A stretch of 64,000 bases of DNA from Trebonia kvetii (GCF_007827045.1 NZ_RPFW01000004.1:248001-312000); one strand, 5' to 3'. Positions 8,658-17,815 are shown, counted from the first letter of the stretch. A program made the numbers and translations. Notes: a model not told the origin generated them from the sequence alone.

Positions 8658-8684
8658 CCGTGCCAGGCCAGGGCAGGCGCTGAC

Positions 8685-9656
8685 ATGCACGTCGCCATCT
8701 ATGTGCCGCTGCTGATCCCGGCACTCGCCGCGCTGGCCGCGCGGCCGCTCGCCGCCCGGCTGCGCCCGGTGGTCGCGACCTGGCTGCTCACGCTCAGCGC
8801 GCTTGCCCTGGCCGCCGCGTCAAGCGCCGTGCTCGGCATGCTCGCGCTGTCCGCGCTGCTGCGGATCCCGTTCGTGGCCGGGGTCGGGCACCTGTCCGAC
8901 CCGGTGATCAGCCGTGGCGACGCGGTGTCGCTCCCGGTGGCGATCATCGCGGGCGGCCTGCTCGCGGCGGTGGCGGTGGCCGCGACGCGCGCCGTGTGGT
9001 GGCGCGCCGGCGCGATCGGGGCGGCCTACCGGCGTGCCCGCACGCTCCCCGGAGCCGGCGAGATCGTCGTGACGGAAGACGCGGCCGCCGACGCCTACAC
9101 CATCCCCGGCTGGCCCTGCCGGATCGTGATCACCCGCGGGATGCTCAGCGCCCTGGCCGGGGAGGAACGCGGCGTGCTGCTCTCCCACGAGCGCGCGCAC
9201 GCCAGGAACGCGCACTACCTGTTCACCTCGGCCGCCCGGCTTGCGGCCGCCGCCAACCCGCTGCTCAGACCGGTCGCAGGCGAAGTCTGCTACGTCGTCG
9301 AGCGCTGGGCCGACGAGCATGCCGCGGCGCAGGCGGGAGACAGGAAGCTGGTCGCCCGCGCGATCGCCCGTGCGGCGCTTGCCGCCTCCGCCGCACCGCC
9401 GGACCGTGACCCCGCCATCGCCGCCCTCGGCCTGATCACCGAGAACGAGCAGGGGCGGCCTGCCGAGTCCGGGCGGCGCGGGCGTCCTGGCCCGGTACCG
9501 CGGCGGGTCGCCGCACTGCTCGCGCAGCCTCCCGGCCTGTCGCCGCTGCTGCTGGTCGCGGCGGCGGCGCTGGTGATCGTGTCCGGCGCCTCAGCGGCGG
9601 AGGCTGCCAGGAACTTTCACCAGCTCATCGAGCTCGCGCAGACGCCGCGCGGCTGA
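8685..9656 (+). CDS. M56-family membrane metallopeptidase (BlaR1-like, no sensor domain)
   Basis: A 323-aa integral-membrane zinc protease. Hydrophobic helices occupy about residues 5-25, 32-60 and 85-107. The zinc site is SHERAHARNAH (H168, E169, H172) with a third ligand probably in ERWADEHAA (E206). A final hydrophobic segment lies near residues 285-305. It lacks the extracellular penicillin-binding sensor domain of BlaR1, like most actinobacterial M56 proteins. It is expressed with the BlaI-like repressor 27 bp upstream and is expected to cleave it or trigger its loss under an envelope signal that cannot be read from the sequence. Confidence 0.88.
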   Translation: MHVAIYVPLLIPALAALAARPLAARLRPVVATWLLTLSALALAAASSAVLGMLALSALLRIPFVAGVGHLSDPVISRGDAVSLPVAIIAGGLLAAVAVAATRAVWWRAGAIGAAYRRARTLPGAGEIVVTEDAAADAYTIPGWPCRIVITRGMLSALAGEERGVLLSHERAHARNAHYLFTSAARLAAAANPLLRPVAGEVCYVVERWADEHAAAQAGDRKLVARAIARAALAASAAPPDRDPAIAALGLITENEQGRPAESGRRGRPGPVPRRVAALLAQPPGLSPLLLVAAAALVIVSGASAAEAARNFHQLIELAQTPRG

Positions 9657-9824
9657 TAGCCGTCCGCTAAGCGCGGGGCATTCGGCGGCCAGGTAACCGA
9701 GTTCGCCATTGTGCCTCGTGAATAAATTCTCGCCACGGGTTTTGGCTTTGCGCCGATGGAAGCCGGTTCTGGCAGCGCAACAATCGCGGAAGGACAGCCG
9801 TCACAGGGGCCGGAGGTTACCGAC

Positions 9825-11522
9825 ATGACGATGCCAACCGCACTGGAAATCGCACGTCAAGCCACACTAAAGCCGATCGCGGAAATCGCCGAGGACATCG
9901 GCATCCCCCCGTGGCTCATCGAACAGCATGGTGAGCACGTCGCGAAGATCGACCTCAAGGCGATCGAAGAACTCAAAGACCAGCCCAAGGCCAAGTACGT
10001 CGTCGTCACCGCGATTACCCCCACTCCACTGGGCGAAGGAAAAACAACCACCACCATCGGACTCGGGCAAGCGTTCAGTCACATCGGCCGGCGGGCGACG
10101 ATCGCGATCCGCCAGGCCTCCATGGGCCCCACGTTCGGCATCAAGGGCGGCGCGGCGGGCGGCGGCTACTCCCAGGCGGTCCCGTTCGAACTGCTCAACC
10201 TGCACCTGACCGGCGACATGCACGCGGTGACCGCCGCGCACAACCAGATCTCCGCCATGGTGGACAACAGCCTTTACCTGGGCAACGAATTCGGCCTTGA
10301 CCTCAATCAGATCACCTGGAAGAGGGTGCTCGACGTCAACGACCGCGCGCTGCGCAACATCGTGATCGGCCTTGGCGCGGCGGGAGACGGCGTCCCGAGG
10401 CAGGCGGGCTTCGACATCACCGCGGCGAGCGAGGTGATGGCGGTGCTTGCGCTGTCTAAGGACCTGAAGGACCTGCGAGCGAGGCTTGGCAGGATCGTCG
10501 TTGGCTACACGAAGCAGGGCGAGCCGGTCACCGCCGAACAGCTCAAGGCGGCCGGCGCCGCGGCGGTCATCATGCGCGAGGCGCTCAAGCCCAACCTGCT
10601 GCAGACCCTGGAGAACACCCCGGTCTTCGTGCACGCGGGCCCGTTCGGCAACATCGCGCACGGCAACTCCAGCGTCGTCGCCGACCTGATCGGCATCCAC
10701 ACCGGCGAGTTCCTCGTCACCGAGGCCGGCTTCGGCGCGGACATGGGCGCGGAGCGCTTCTTCAACATCAAGTGCCGGGTCTCCGGCCTCAAGCCCGACG
10801 CCGCCGTGGTGGTCGCCACGGTGCGGGCGCTCAAGAGTCACTCGGGCAAGTACAAGGTCGTGGCCGGCCGTCCGCTTCCCGAGGACATGCTCAAGGAGAA
10901 CCCGGACGACGTCGCGCTCGGGGCGGAGAACCTGCGCAAGCAGCTGGAGAACATCCGGGCGCACGGCGTCGAGCCGGTGGTGGCGATCAACGGGATGCCG
11001 TCGGATTTCGCGTCGGAGCGCCGCGTCATTCACGAGCTTGCCGCCTCGATGGGGATCAAGTCCGCGGTCGGCACCCACTTCACCGACGGTGGCCGCGGCG
11101 CCACCGAGATCGCCGAGGCGGTCGCCGAGGTGGCGAGCAAGCCGAACAACTTCCACTTCCTCTACCCGAGCGAGGCCACGCTCAGGCAGAAGATCGAGGC
11201 GATCGCCAGCAAGGTCTACGGCGCCGACGGCGTCGACTACGCGCCGCTTGCCGCCAAGCAGCTCGACGGCTACGAGAAGAACGGCTTCGGCAATCTCCCG
11301 GTCTGCATCGCCAAGACCCAGTACAGCCTGAGCCACGACGCGAACCTGAAGGGCGCGCCCACCGGCTTCCGCCTCCCGATCCGCGAGGCAAGGGCCAGCG
11401 TGGGCGCCGGCTTCGTCTACCTGATCTGCGGCGACATGCGCACCATGCCAGGCCTGGCAAGCAAGCCCGCCGCGATCAGCATCGACCTAGACGACGACGG
11501 CAATATCGTCGGACTCTACTAA
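9825..11522 (+). CDS. fhs: Formate--tetrahydrofolate ligase
   Basis: Makes 10-formyltetrahydrofolate from formate, ATP and tetrahydrofolate, feeding one-carbon units to purine and formyl-Met synthesis. The family is unmistakable: the ATP-binding loop TPTPLGEGKTTTTIGL (about residues 62-77), QASMGPTFGIKGGAAGGG, the HLTGDMHAV segment, and FGADMGAERFFNIKCR all match. The length (565 aa) is normal. The ATG at 9825 is preceded by GGAGG (9812-9816). The in-frame ATG at 9756 would add 23 residues with no family similarity. It stands alone in its direction. The 168-bp leader shows no riboswitch I can recognise. Confidence 0.97.
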   Translation: MTMPTALEIARQATLKPIAEIAEDIGIPPWLIEQHGEHVAKIDLKAIEELKDQPKAKYVVVTAITPTPLGEGKTTTTIGLGQAFSHIGRRATIAIRQASMGPTFGIKGGAAGGGYSQAVPFELLNLHLTGDMHAVTAAHNQISAMVDNSLYLGNEFGLDLNQITWKRVLDVNDRALRNIVIGLGAAGDGVPRQAGFDITAASEVMAVLALSKDLKDLRARLGRIVVGYTKQGEPVTAEQLKAAGAAAVIMREALKPNLLQTLENTPVFVHAGPFGNIAHGNSSVVADLIGIHTGEFLVTEAGFGADMGAERFFNIKCRVSGLKPDAAVVVATVRALKSHSGKYKVVAGRPLPEDMLKENPDDVALGAENLRKQLENIRAHGVEPVVAINGMPSDFASERRVIHELAASMGIKSAVGTHFTDGGRGATEIAEAVAEVASKPNNFHFLYPSEATLRQKIEAIASKVYGADGVDYAPLAAKQLDGYEKNGFGNLPVCIAKTQYSLSHDANLKGAPTGFRLPIREARASVGAGFVYLICGDMRTMPGLASKPAAISIDLDDDGNIVGLY

Positions 11523-11544
11523 CCCCAAGGACAACGGCAACCGA

Positions 11545-11586
11545 GGGCTAGGGCAGGCGCGGAACCATCCGCCGCGTCCCTAGCCC
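11545..11586. terminator. Bidirectional terminator after fhs
   Basis: GGGCTAGGG (11545-11553) pairs perfectly with CCCTAGCCC (11578-11586), with further GC pairing inside. It lies between convergent fhs and the 491-aa gene and overlaps the latter's stop codon at 11580-11582. Confidence 0.7.
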
Positions 11587-13055
11587 GCGGCCGGCGTTCT
11601 CACTCCGTACCTGGGCTCTGCCAGCAGGTGGATGACGTCGTGCCGGTCATGCCCCTCGGCGAGCAGCGTCTTGCCCCTCTGCCAGGTCGCGGTCGGCTCG
11701 TCCTGCCACAGCTCGTTGGCCACGCGCATCGCTGCCGACAGGAAATCCCCCTTGGGCATGCCGTCTGGCTTGCACGACGCAAACTCCGACGTGACGATAA
11801 CAGCCCGGCCATCCGGGTCCGCGGCGTCGATGACCTCGCAGTGCGCCTCGCGGTTCTCCGGGAGCGGGACCGCGAGTTCCCGCCGGGCCCTGCACCCCGC
11901 CAGCCAGGCCGCATCCACGTCCGGCGTGGCGATGTCACGCACATATCCGCGCGCCGCGACGCTCCCGGGATCGTCGTAAGTGGCCTGGAAGTCGCCGAGC
12001 GCCGTCGCTAGATGCGTCATGAGGGTCGCGGCGGCCGCCTCATCCAGGCCTTGCCGAGACGCCGCCCAGCGGACCCACGCGGTGACCGCAGGTGCGATCC
12101 CGCCGAGTTGCGCGGCCGAGAGCGTGAACGTGCTCGCCACGTAGCCAAGCAGCGCCGCGTCAAGCTTGTGCTTGCCGACCTGACCTGGTGGCTCGTCGGG
12201 AACCCGGCCGCTGTACCCGGTAAGCGCCTGCGCCCAGAAGCGCGCCACGTCCGCGTCGCCGGCATCGGCAGCCTCCGGACACGCCAGGAACTCGCCGACG
12301 GCGGCCGCGCGGTCGGCGGCGGTGTAGGTGACCGCAGCCGGTTCCGGTGCGGGCAGTCGGCGGACGCGGGACCGGGCGAGCGGCACGAGCAGCAGCGTGT
12401 CTTCGGGGAGCTCGACATAGGGATTCTCGCCTGCGCGTGCCAGCGGCTCCTCGATGCGGCGCCGCGCCTCGGACAGCGTGACCGGCTCAAGGCGTTCGAC
12501 GAGCTCGCCGCCGCCCTCGAAGAATTTCAGCAGCCGAGCAACATCCATGGTCATGTCCACGGACATGACCATGGGCAGTTCGGCGAGATCAAGTATGACG
12601 AACAGCGCGTGCTCCGCGTCCTGATAGCTGAACGTGACGAGGATGACCTCGCGGTCACCGAACACGTCGCGGCCACCGTACGCCAGTCCGGGAGACGGCT
12701 TGCCGATGCCGCTCACCCACTCCGGCGGGTAGATTCCCGCGTCGGTGTAGTAGGCAAGCGCCTCGCTTGCCCGGCGCTTGACGGGCCTGGGACCGAGCGC
12801 CGTCAGCAGCCGGAGGAAGGCCGCTCCCTCCGGCACGTCTCCCCACGCCTCAGCGCTGTCAATGAGTGCGTCGGCAAGCAGGCCGTACTCCTCCTCCGTG
12901 CCGTCACCCAGCAGCGGCAGCGAGAGCAGGAGACTGACCTGCATCTCGGCATGCAGCACGTCACCGGAGGAAATCGACGTCCGCAGCTGGGCCAGGGCAC
13001 TGTCGAGCGCCCCATGCCCCGAGTGATGTCGCTTACCGCTGCCCTTCTTCGCCAT
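11580..13055 (-). CDS. Conserved-looking 491-aa protein of unknown function
   Basis: I do not recognise the family. The protein begins with a basic, Gly/His/Lys-rich stretch (MAKKGSGKRHHSGHG), has no signal peptide or membrane helix, and is acidic and Ala-rich overall. Several Trp-containing helical segments suggest a globular cytoplasmic protein. A central part (about residues 130-200) reads as a beta-rich region with EVILVTFSYQDAEHALFVILDL. The start at 13055 (ATG) has no strong ribosome site that I can pick out. Codon bias is typical of the window, and a coding gap on the opposite strand supports this as the real gene. Confidence 0.7.
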   Translation of the reverse strand: MAKKGSGKRHHSGHGALDSALAQLRTSISSGDVLHAEMQVSLLLSLPLLGDGTEEEYGLLADALIDSAEAWGDVPEGAAFLRLLTALGPRPVKRRASEALAYYTDAGIYPPEWVSGIGKPSPGLAYGGRDVFGDREVILVTFSYQDAEHALFVILDLAELPMVMSVDMTMDVARLLKFFEGGGELVERLEPVTLSEARRRIEEPLARAGENPYVELPEDTLLLVPLARSRVRRLPAPEPAAVTYTAADRAAAVGEFLACPEAADAGDADVARFWAQALTGYSGRVPDEPPGQVGKHKLDAALLGYVASTFTLSAAQLGGIAPAVTAWVRWAASRQGLDEAAAATLMTHLATALGDFQATYDDPGSVAARGYVRDIATPDVDAAWLAGCRARRELAVPLPENREAHCEVIDAADPDGRAVIVTSEFASCKPDGMPKGDFLSAAMRVANELWQDEPTATWQRGKTLLAEGHDRHDVIHLLAEPRYGVRTPAAG

Positions 13056-13142
13056 TACGCCATCGTAGTGATGCGCCAGCCCCCGCCGTGTGCTCCGGTG
13101 AAGCCCCTGTGGCGAGAGTGCGGCGTGCAGCTCTCGGTGGCA

Positions 13143-13661
13143 CTACCACTTCCCGGACCAGTCTGCGAGCAGCTGCCGGGCATCGCCGTTGGCGAGATAC
13201 CGCGCCGACCTGGTAAGGAGCGTCACGCACCAGGGGTCGACGCCGATGATGCGTTCCGGCGTGCCCGGTGGATACACGAAGAGCACCACTGCCGACTCGC
13301 CGTCGCTCTGCAGGCAGAACATGGGGACGCCAGGCGGGATGACACTGCTCCTGTCCATGGCGCTCTGCAACTGGGCGACGCGGGCCGGACTCGTCACCGC
13401 GTGCGAGCTCGCGAGTCCGCTGTCGGGCCCGGCATACCGGCACACCACCGCCGCGACCGGGTGCCCAGGCACCGGCGCCCCGGCGTGGGCGGACGCCGGC
13501 TTCTGGCCGGAGCTGATCCCCGGGTACCCGTCCAGGTGCGAGGCGCAGGCTGGCAGCCGCACCGTCACCCTCGCAACGTGGGCGGACGCGGCGGCGCCCC
13601 CGGTACAGCCCGCGACCCCGAGAAAACCCGCGGCTACCGCCGCCATCACGACCCAGCGCAC
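13143..13661 (-). CDS. Putative lipoprotein, unknown function
   Basis: A 172-aa secreted lipoprotein candidate. With the GTG start at 13661 the N-terminus is a short signal peptide ending in the lipobox GVAGC, so the mature protein would be anchored at the outer face of the membrane through that Cys. The frame is open further upstream to 13790, but that extension would overlap the neighbouring gene and bury the signal peptide. The mature part contains several Cys residues (PACASH, VVCRY, MFCLQ, PWCVT) that could form two disulfides. The end DWSGKW resembles small secreted actinobacterial proteins. It lies 26 bp downstream of the MetE-like gene and may be cotranscribed. Confidence 0.65.
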   Translation of the reverse strand: MRWVVMAAVAAGFLGVAGCTGGAAASAHVARVTVRLPACASHLDGYPGISSGQKPASAHAGAPVPGHPVAAVVCRYAGPDSGLASSHAVTSPARVAQLQSAMDRSSVIPPGVPMFCLQSDGESAVVLFVYPPGTPERIIGVDPWCVTLLTRSARYLANGDARQLLADWSGKW

Positions 13662-13687
13662 GGCGTTAGCGTAACTCTCGCCGGCCG

Positions 13688-14818
13688 TTAACCCCAGACC
13701 CTTGCGGCGGTCTCGGCGACCAGGGCGAGCTTGGCCTTCTGCTCGTCCGGCGTCAGGACATTGCCTGCCGAGGTGGACGCGAACCCGCACTGCGGCGAGA
13801 TCGCGAGGTTCTCAAGCGGCACGTAGCGGGCCGCGGCCTCGATCCGCCGCCGCAGGTCGTCCTGCGATTCGAGCACCGGCGTCTTGGAGGAGACCAGGCC
13901 GAGCACCACGGTCGCACCGGGCCGGACGAAGCGCAGCGGCTCGAACCCGCCGGACCGCTCGTCGTCGTACTCGAGCAGGAAGCGGTCGACCGGCACCGTG
14001 CCGAACAGCTGCTCCGCGACCGGCCCATAGCCGCCCTTGGCCATGTAGGCGGAGCGGTTGTTGCCGCGACAGATGTGCATGCCGACGGTGACGTCGGGGT
14101 TCGCCGCCTTGATGCCGTTGACGATCGCCGTGTCCGCCGCGACGGAGGCGGCAAGGATGACATTCGGGTCCATCGGGTTCAGCGTCGCCGCCCGGAACTC
14201 GTCGTCGAACACCTGGTTGTAAGACAGCGAGTCGAGCTGCACCCACCGTGTCCCCAGGGCGGCCAGCTCGGCGACCTCCGCGACCTGCAGCGCCACCAGG
14301 TCGTCGACCAGTTCCGCCGGATCCGGGTAGGCCGTGTCGCTCACCCCGGCCAGCCATGTCATGCCGCCCATCGCCGCCGACATCATGGTGACCTTGAACG
14401 GGCCGGGTGCGTGCGCGGCCATGTAGCCGGCCTCGACGGCGGTCAGGTGGTCCTTCTGGAACACCTTGGCGGCCGCCGCCGTCATGACGAAGTCGGTCTC
14501 CTCCTCGGGCGGGATCTCGCCGTCCGCCCGGTGCCAGGTGACCATTGGCGTGCGGACCGGCGACATCCCGCCGATCGACTCGAGGATGCCGGTCATCCAG
14601 TTGGTCCGCCGCACCTCGCCGTCTGTGAACACCCCGATCCCCGCCGACCGCTGTGCCTCGATGTTCTCCGCCGCCGCGCGGTCCTCGGCCGCCCGCAGCT
14701 CACCCTCGGTGATCGTGCCGGCCTTGTGATCCGCCCTGGCCGCAAGCAGCCAGGGCTGCCGCAGCAGGCTGCCGACGTGCTCGGCGTGAATGTCCCGTGG
14801 GTGATTGTCCGCCGCCAT
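13688..14818 (-). CDS. MetE-like cobalamin-independent methyltransferase (single catalytic domain)
   Basis: A 376-aa protein matching the C-terminal catalytic barrel of cobalamin-independent methionine synthase. All zinc ligands are in place: MHICRGNN (H248, C250), a Glu in the FLLEYDD segment and the final Cys in SPQCGF (C344). Full MetE is about 750 aa with an N-terminal folate-binding copy. That half is absent, so the methyl donor may be something other than methyltetrahydrofolate, as in archaeal or xenobiotic-linked relatives. AAAGGAG lies upstream of the ATG at 14818, which is preferred to the ORF start at 14866. The 236-bp upstream region carries an inverted repeat at 14928-15001. Confidence 0.85.
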   Translation of the reverse strand: MAADNHPRDIHAEHVGSLLRQPWLLAARADHKAGTITEGELRAAEDRAAAENIEAQRSAGIGVFTDGEVRRTNWMTGILESIGGMSPVRTPMVTWHRADGEIPPEEETDFVMTAAAAKVFQKDHLTAVEAGYMAAHAPGPFKVTMMSAAMGGMTWLAGVSDTAYPDPAELVDDLVALQVAEVAELAALGTRWVQLDSLSYNQVFDDEFRAATLNPMDPNVILAASVAADTAIVNGIKAANPDVTVGMHICRGNNRSAYMAKGGYGPVAEQLFGTVPVDRFLLEYDDERSGGFEPLRFVRPGATVVLGLVSSKTPVLESQDDLRRRIEAAARYVPLENLAISPQCGFASTSAGNVLTPDEQKAKLALVAETAARVWG

Positions 14819-14927
14819 GGGCCCGTCTCCTTTGCGCGGTGTGCCGGCTGTTGCCAGAGAGATCAAGATGCGTCTCCCAATCTTCCGCGAACGTCCATCG
14901 AAGTAAATTGGGGGACTTCACCACGAT

Positions 14928-15001
14928 TGGGTGCACATTTTATGAATCGGCCAATGTCCGGGGTTGCGTGAAGGTGTTGTGGTTAGCTTCAAGTGCACCC
15001 A
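14928..15001. promoter_or_regulatory. Paired TGGGTGCAC / GTGCACCCA sites in divergent promoter region
   Basis: TGGGTGCAC (14928-14936) recurs in inverse at 14993-15001 in a noticeably AT-richer stretch between the MetE-like gene and the lipoprotein gene. Each copy contains the GTGCAC palindrome, so two operator half-sites or two separate dimer sites are possible. No regulator is identified. Confidence 0.35.
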
Positions 15002-15054
15002 TCGGCCTGGAACAGTCGGCCGACCCCGGGGAGGGCCGGCCCAGGGGAGTTGCT

Positions 15055-15825
15055 ATGGCGAGCCACGGTTATCACGCCTCCGTTCGGATCAATCCGGTGA
15101 GAGCCGGCCGCCGCGCCGCACTGGCGCTGACGGCGGCCGCCGCAGCCTGCCTGGCCGTGGCCGGGTGTGGCGGCGGAGGGGGAGGGGGCGGCGGCTCTGA
15201 CCCGCTGTCCGGCATGTCGGCCAAGCAGGTGGTGGCTACGGCCGTCGGCGACCTGAAGTCGGCGAGCAGCTTCACCATGACGGGCGATGTCAACCAGTCG
15301 GGCGAGACGCTTGGCGTCGACCTCGGCTACGTGAAGGGCAAGGGCTGCGCCGGCACCGTGTCTGAGGGCAGCAAGGGCAGCATCGCCTTCGTGGTGATCG
15401 GCAACACCGCCTGGATCAAGCCGAGCGACAAGTTCCTCGAGTCGAGCGCGGGCAGCCAGGCGGCGGCCGCGATCGCGCTGCTGAAGGGCCGCTATCTCAA
15501 GGGCTCGACCAGCAACTCCAATGTGGCCTCGCTGACGGCGGTGTGCGACGTGAACCAGATGACCAAGTTCTTCACCGAGACGGGCACCCTGACCAAGGGC
15601 AAGGTCACCACGGCCGGCGGCGTACCGGTCCTGCCGATCACCGACAAGACCAAGGGCGGCACCATGGACGTGACCGACTCGTCCACCCCGCAGATCGTCC
15701 AGATCACCAACACCACGGGCCAAGGCGGCAGTACCGGGCAGATCAAGTTCGGCGTCGGCAAGCAGGTGACCCTGACCGCACCCCCGGCCAGCCAAACCAT
15801 GGACGGCTCAGCCTTCGGCTTCTAA
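15055..15825 (+). CDS. LppX/LprG-like lipoprotein
   Basis: A 256-aa exported lipoprotein. The signal peptide ends at LAVAGC and is followed by an unusual run of nine glycines before the folded domain. The remaining sequence (KSASSFTMTGDV, IGNTAWIKPSDKF, GVPVLPITDKT) has the alternating beta-strand pattern of the LppX_LprAFG family, which carries lipids across the mycobacterial envelope. The start at 15055 is supported by AGGGGAG (15043-15049). An internal pair of Cys residues could form a disulfide. The lipid-binding role is known for the family and only inferred here. Confidence 0.7.
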   Translation: MASHGYHASVRINPVRAGRRAALALTAAAAACLAVAGCGGGGGGGGGSDPLSGMSAKQVVATAVGDLKSASSFTMTGDVNQSGETLGVDLGYVKGKGCAGTVSEGSKGSIAFVVIGNTAWIKPSDKFLESSAGSQAAAAIALLKGRYLKGSTSNSNVASLTAVCDVNQMTKFFTETGTLTKGKVTTAGGVPVLPITDKTKGGTMDVTDSSTPQIVQITNTTGQGGSTGQIKFGVGKQVTLTAPPASQTMDGSAFGF

Positions 15826-15940
15826 CCCAGCAGCCCGCCTCGCGACTGACAAGCTCTTTTAGGTCGGTGCCACCGCTGTACGGTGCCTGGCTGCCGGTCA
15901 GGGCATGATCGGACTGTCAGACCACGTCCAAAGGGGGACG

Positions 15941-16216
15941 ATGACAGTGAGTGACCAGTTCGAGCCCGTCGAGATCGAGACCGTCGACGCTACGGGGCGC
16001 CCAGTCACCATCCGCGGCCGCAAGGTGCTCGACGAAGACGCCGCGCACATGTGGATCGTCCTCATGAGCAAGGGGCATATTGCCGTCGTCGATCGGTCTG
16101 ACTTCGGCTCAACGCCCGTGTCGCACATCTACCGCGGCTTTAGCGATTTCGCGGCGGCCTACGAGGCGGGCAACTGGCCGATGGTCGACACGGTACGGAC
16201 TCAGTTGGCTCACTGA
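15941..16216 (+). CDS. Small cytoplasmic protein, unknown function
   Basis: A 91-aa protein beginning MTVSDQFEPVEIETVDATG, with no signal or membrane segment. The ATG at 15941 follows AAAGGGGGA, a strong ribosome site. The ORF can be extended to 15905 but without one. The first half looks like beta-strands and the second half is helical. I do not recognise a family. It ends 12 bp before the convergent glutamine-synthetase-like gene. Confidence 0.65.
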   Translation: MTVSDQFEPVEIETVDATGRPVTIRGRKVLDEDAAHMWIVLMSKGHIAVVDRSDFGSTPVSHIYRGFSDFAAAYEAGNWPMVDTVRTQLAH

Positions 16217-16228
16217 CCGGGGAACCAG

Positions 16229-17734
16229 CTAGAAGAACTCGAAATACTCGCGCATCTCCCAGTCGGTGACCTCGTCCGCTGAGTCGGCCGTGCCTGCCTC
16301 GGCGAGCGCGGCCTCGTAGCGGCCGATCTCGCCGCGCTTCATCATGACGATGTAGTCCACAAAGGTGTCGCCGAACGCCTCCCGGTAGAAGGCGTCGCCA
16401 TCGAGCGCTTTCACCGCGGCGGACAGCGAAGTGGGCAGCCGCGTCAGATCCTCGGCCGCGTACGGGTCGGCCTCGACCGGCGGAGGCGGCGTGAGCCCGC
16501 GCGTGACGCCGTCCAGGCCGGCGGCGAGGCTCGAGGCGATGTACAGGTACGGATTCGCGGCGGGCTCGCCGGCCCGGTACTCGACGTGCGCGCTCGCGTC
16601 GCCCGGTGAGCCCTGCACACGGACAAGCGCGCCGCGGTTCTCGATCGCCCAGGCGACCCGGTCCGGCGCGAACGAGTAGGGCCGGAACCGCTTGTACCCG
16701 TTGACGGTCGGCGCGGCGAACGGCAGCGACGGCACGGCGTGCTCGATCAGGCCGGCCACGTAGGACATGCCGAGCTCGGACAGCGCCGCCTGGCCGGAGG
16801 CGAACGTGTTGCGGCGACCGGGTAGCGAGACGAGCGACTGGTGCAGATGCCAGCCCGACGAGGTGATGTTCGCCAGGCCGGGCCGCGCCATGAAGGTGGC
16901 GAGCAGGCCGCGTCGCTGGCAAACCTGCTTGACAGCGGACCGGAACAGCACCGCGGCGTCCGCCGCCGCGAGCGCGCTCATCGGCGCGAACGAGATCTCG
17001 ACCTGCCCGGGCCCCCACTCGTCATCCATGGCCCTGGGCGGCAGGCCGAGCGCCCACAGCGCGTCCCTGATGGCGTCGAGCGCGGGTGCCATCGAGTCGA
17101 GCCGGTTCTCCGACAGGAACTGGTAGCCGCGCTCGAAGATCGACACGGCGGGCGGCGGGGGAGTGAACCCCGCGTTCTCCGCCGCGAGCGGGCCGCCCTC
17201 CGGTGTGAAGATGGAGAACTCGATCTCGAGCCCGACGGTGAGGTCATAGCCGAGACGCGCCGCCGCGGCGAGCTGCCGCCGCAGCAGTCCCCGGCCGTCT
17301 AGTGGCAGCGGCTGCCCGTTGGCGAAGTACGCGTCGCACAGCACCCAGCCGGTCCGGTCCGCCCATGGCAGGATCTGGAACGTGGTGGGGTCGGGGACAA
17401 GGACGATGTCCGGGAAGCCGGTGAACTCGGCGAGACCGAACCCGCCGCCGGCAGCGAACGCGGGCACGAACACGTTGTTGCCGGTGTCCAGCGAGTAGAT
17501 GGCACCGGAGAAGTCGAGGCCGTTGCTGAACGCGCTGACCGCCGCGTCCGGCGACAGGGCCCTGGCCCGCACGGCGCCATGCTGGTCCACCACGGCGAAC
17601 CGCACCGTGCGCAGGTCGTGGGTGAGGATCCGTTCCGCTACCTCGCCCGCGAGAGCGCCCGACGAGCCGGAAAGCAGCCCGTGCCGCGCGATGAAATCTG
17701 GCTGCCCAACACCCGCATCCGCACCAGTGCTCAC
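16229..17734 (-). CDS. Glutamine synthetase family enzyme (gamma-glutamylamine ligase type)
   Basis: A 501-aa member of the GlnA fold family. The ATP/metal site is seen in VGLEIEFSIF, the active-site loop in ITSSGWHLHQSL and the phosphate-binding segment in VNGYKRFRPYSFAPDRVAWAIENR. The adenylylation Tyr loop of true GlnA is not evident. The N-terminal region differs from GlnA1, which fits the GlnA3/GlnA4-like or PuuA-like subgroup that couples glutamate to amines or polyamines. The GTG start at 17734 gives a normal N-terminus. The gene is monocistronic. A link to the polyamine-type transporter at 36 kb is possible, but the TetR-type palindrome is absent here. Confidence 0.8.
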   Translation of the reverse strand: MSTGADAGVGQPDFIARHGLLSGSSGALAGEVAERILTHDLRTVRFAVVDQHGAVRARALSPDAAVSAFSNGLDFSGAIYSLDTGNNVFVPAFAAGGGFGLAEFTGFPDIVLVPDPTTFQILPWADRTGWVLCDAYFANGQPLPLDGRGLLRRQLAAAARLGYDLTVGLEIEFSIFTPEGGPLAAENAGFTPPPPAVSIFERGYQFLSENRLDSMAPALDAIRDALWALGLPPRAMDDEWGPGQVEISFAPMSALAAADAAVLFRSAVKQVCQRRGLLATFMARPGLANITSSGWHLHQSLVSLPGRRNTFASGQAALSELGMSYVAGLIEHAVPSLPFAAPTVNGYKRFRPYSFAPDRVAWAIENRGALVRVQGSPGDASAHVEYRAGEPAANPYLYIASSLAAGLDGVTRGLTPPPPVEADPYAAEDLTRLPTSLSAAVKALDGDAFYREAFGDTFVDYIVMMKRGEIGRYEAALAEAGTADSADEVTDWEMREYFEFF

Positions 17735-17815
17735 GCAAGCAGACTAAGCACCCCGGCGCCATTCCGACAGGCCCACTTCCGATCGGCCCGACACGATCGG
17801 CCCGGCACGGACCCG

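Noticed and set aside
9657..9824. ZTP (pfl) riboswitch upstream of fhs
   Set aside because: fhs is a known target of that class, but the conserved CCGCCUGGGC end and its pseudoknot partner are not found in the leader.
9867..11336. 489-aa open frame antisense to fhs
   Set aside because: fhs is unequivocal on the other strand, and this frame shows no family features.
12012..13691. 559-aa open frame on the + strand
   Set aside because: It is antisense to the 491-aa gene and part of the lipoprotein gene, Arg/Gly/Pro-rich, without ribosome site or recognisable domain: a shadow caused by high GC content.
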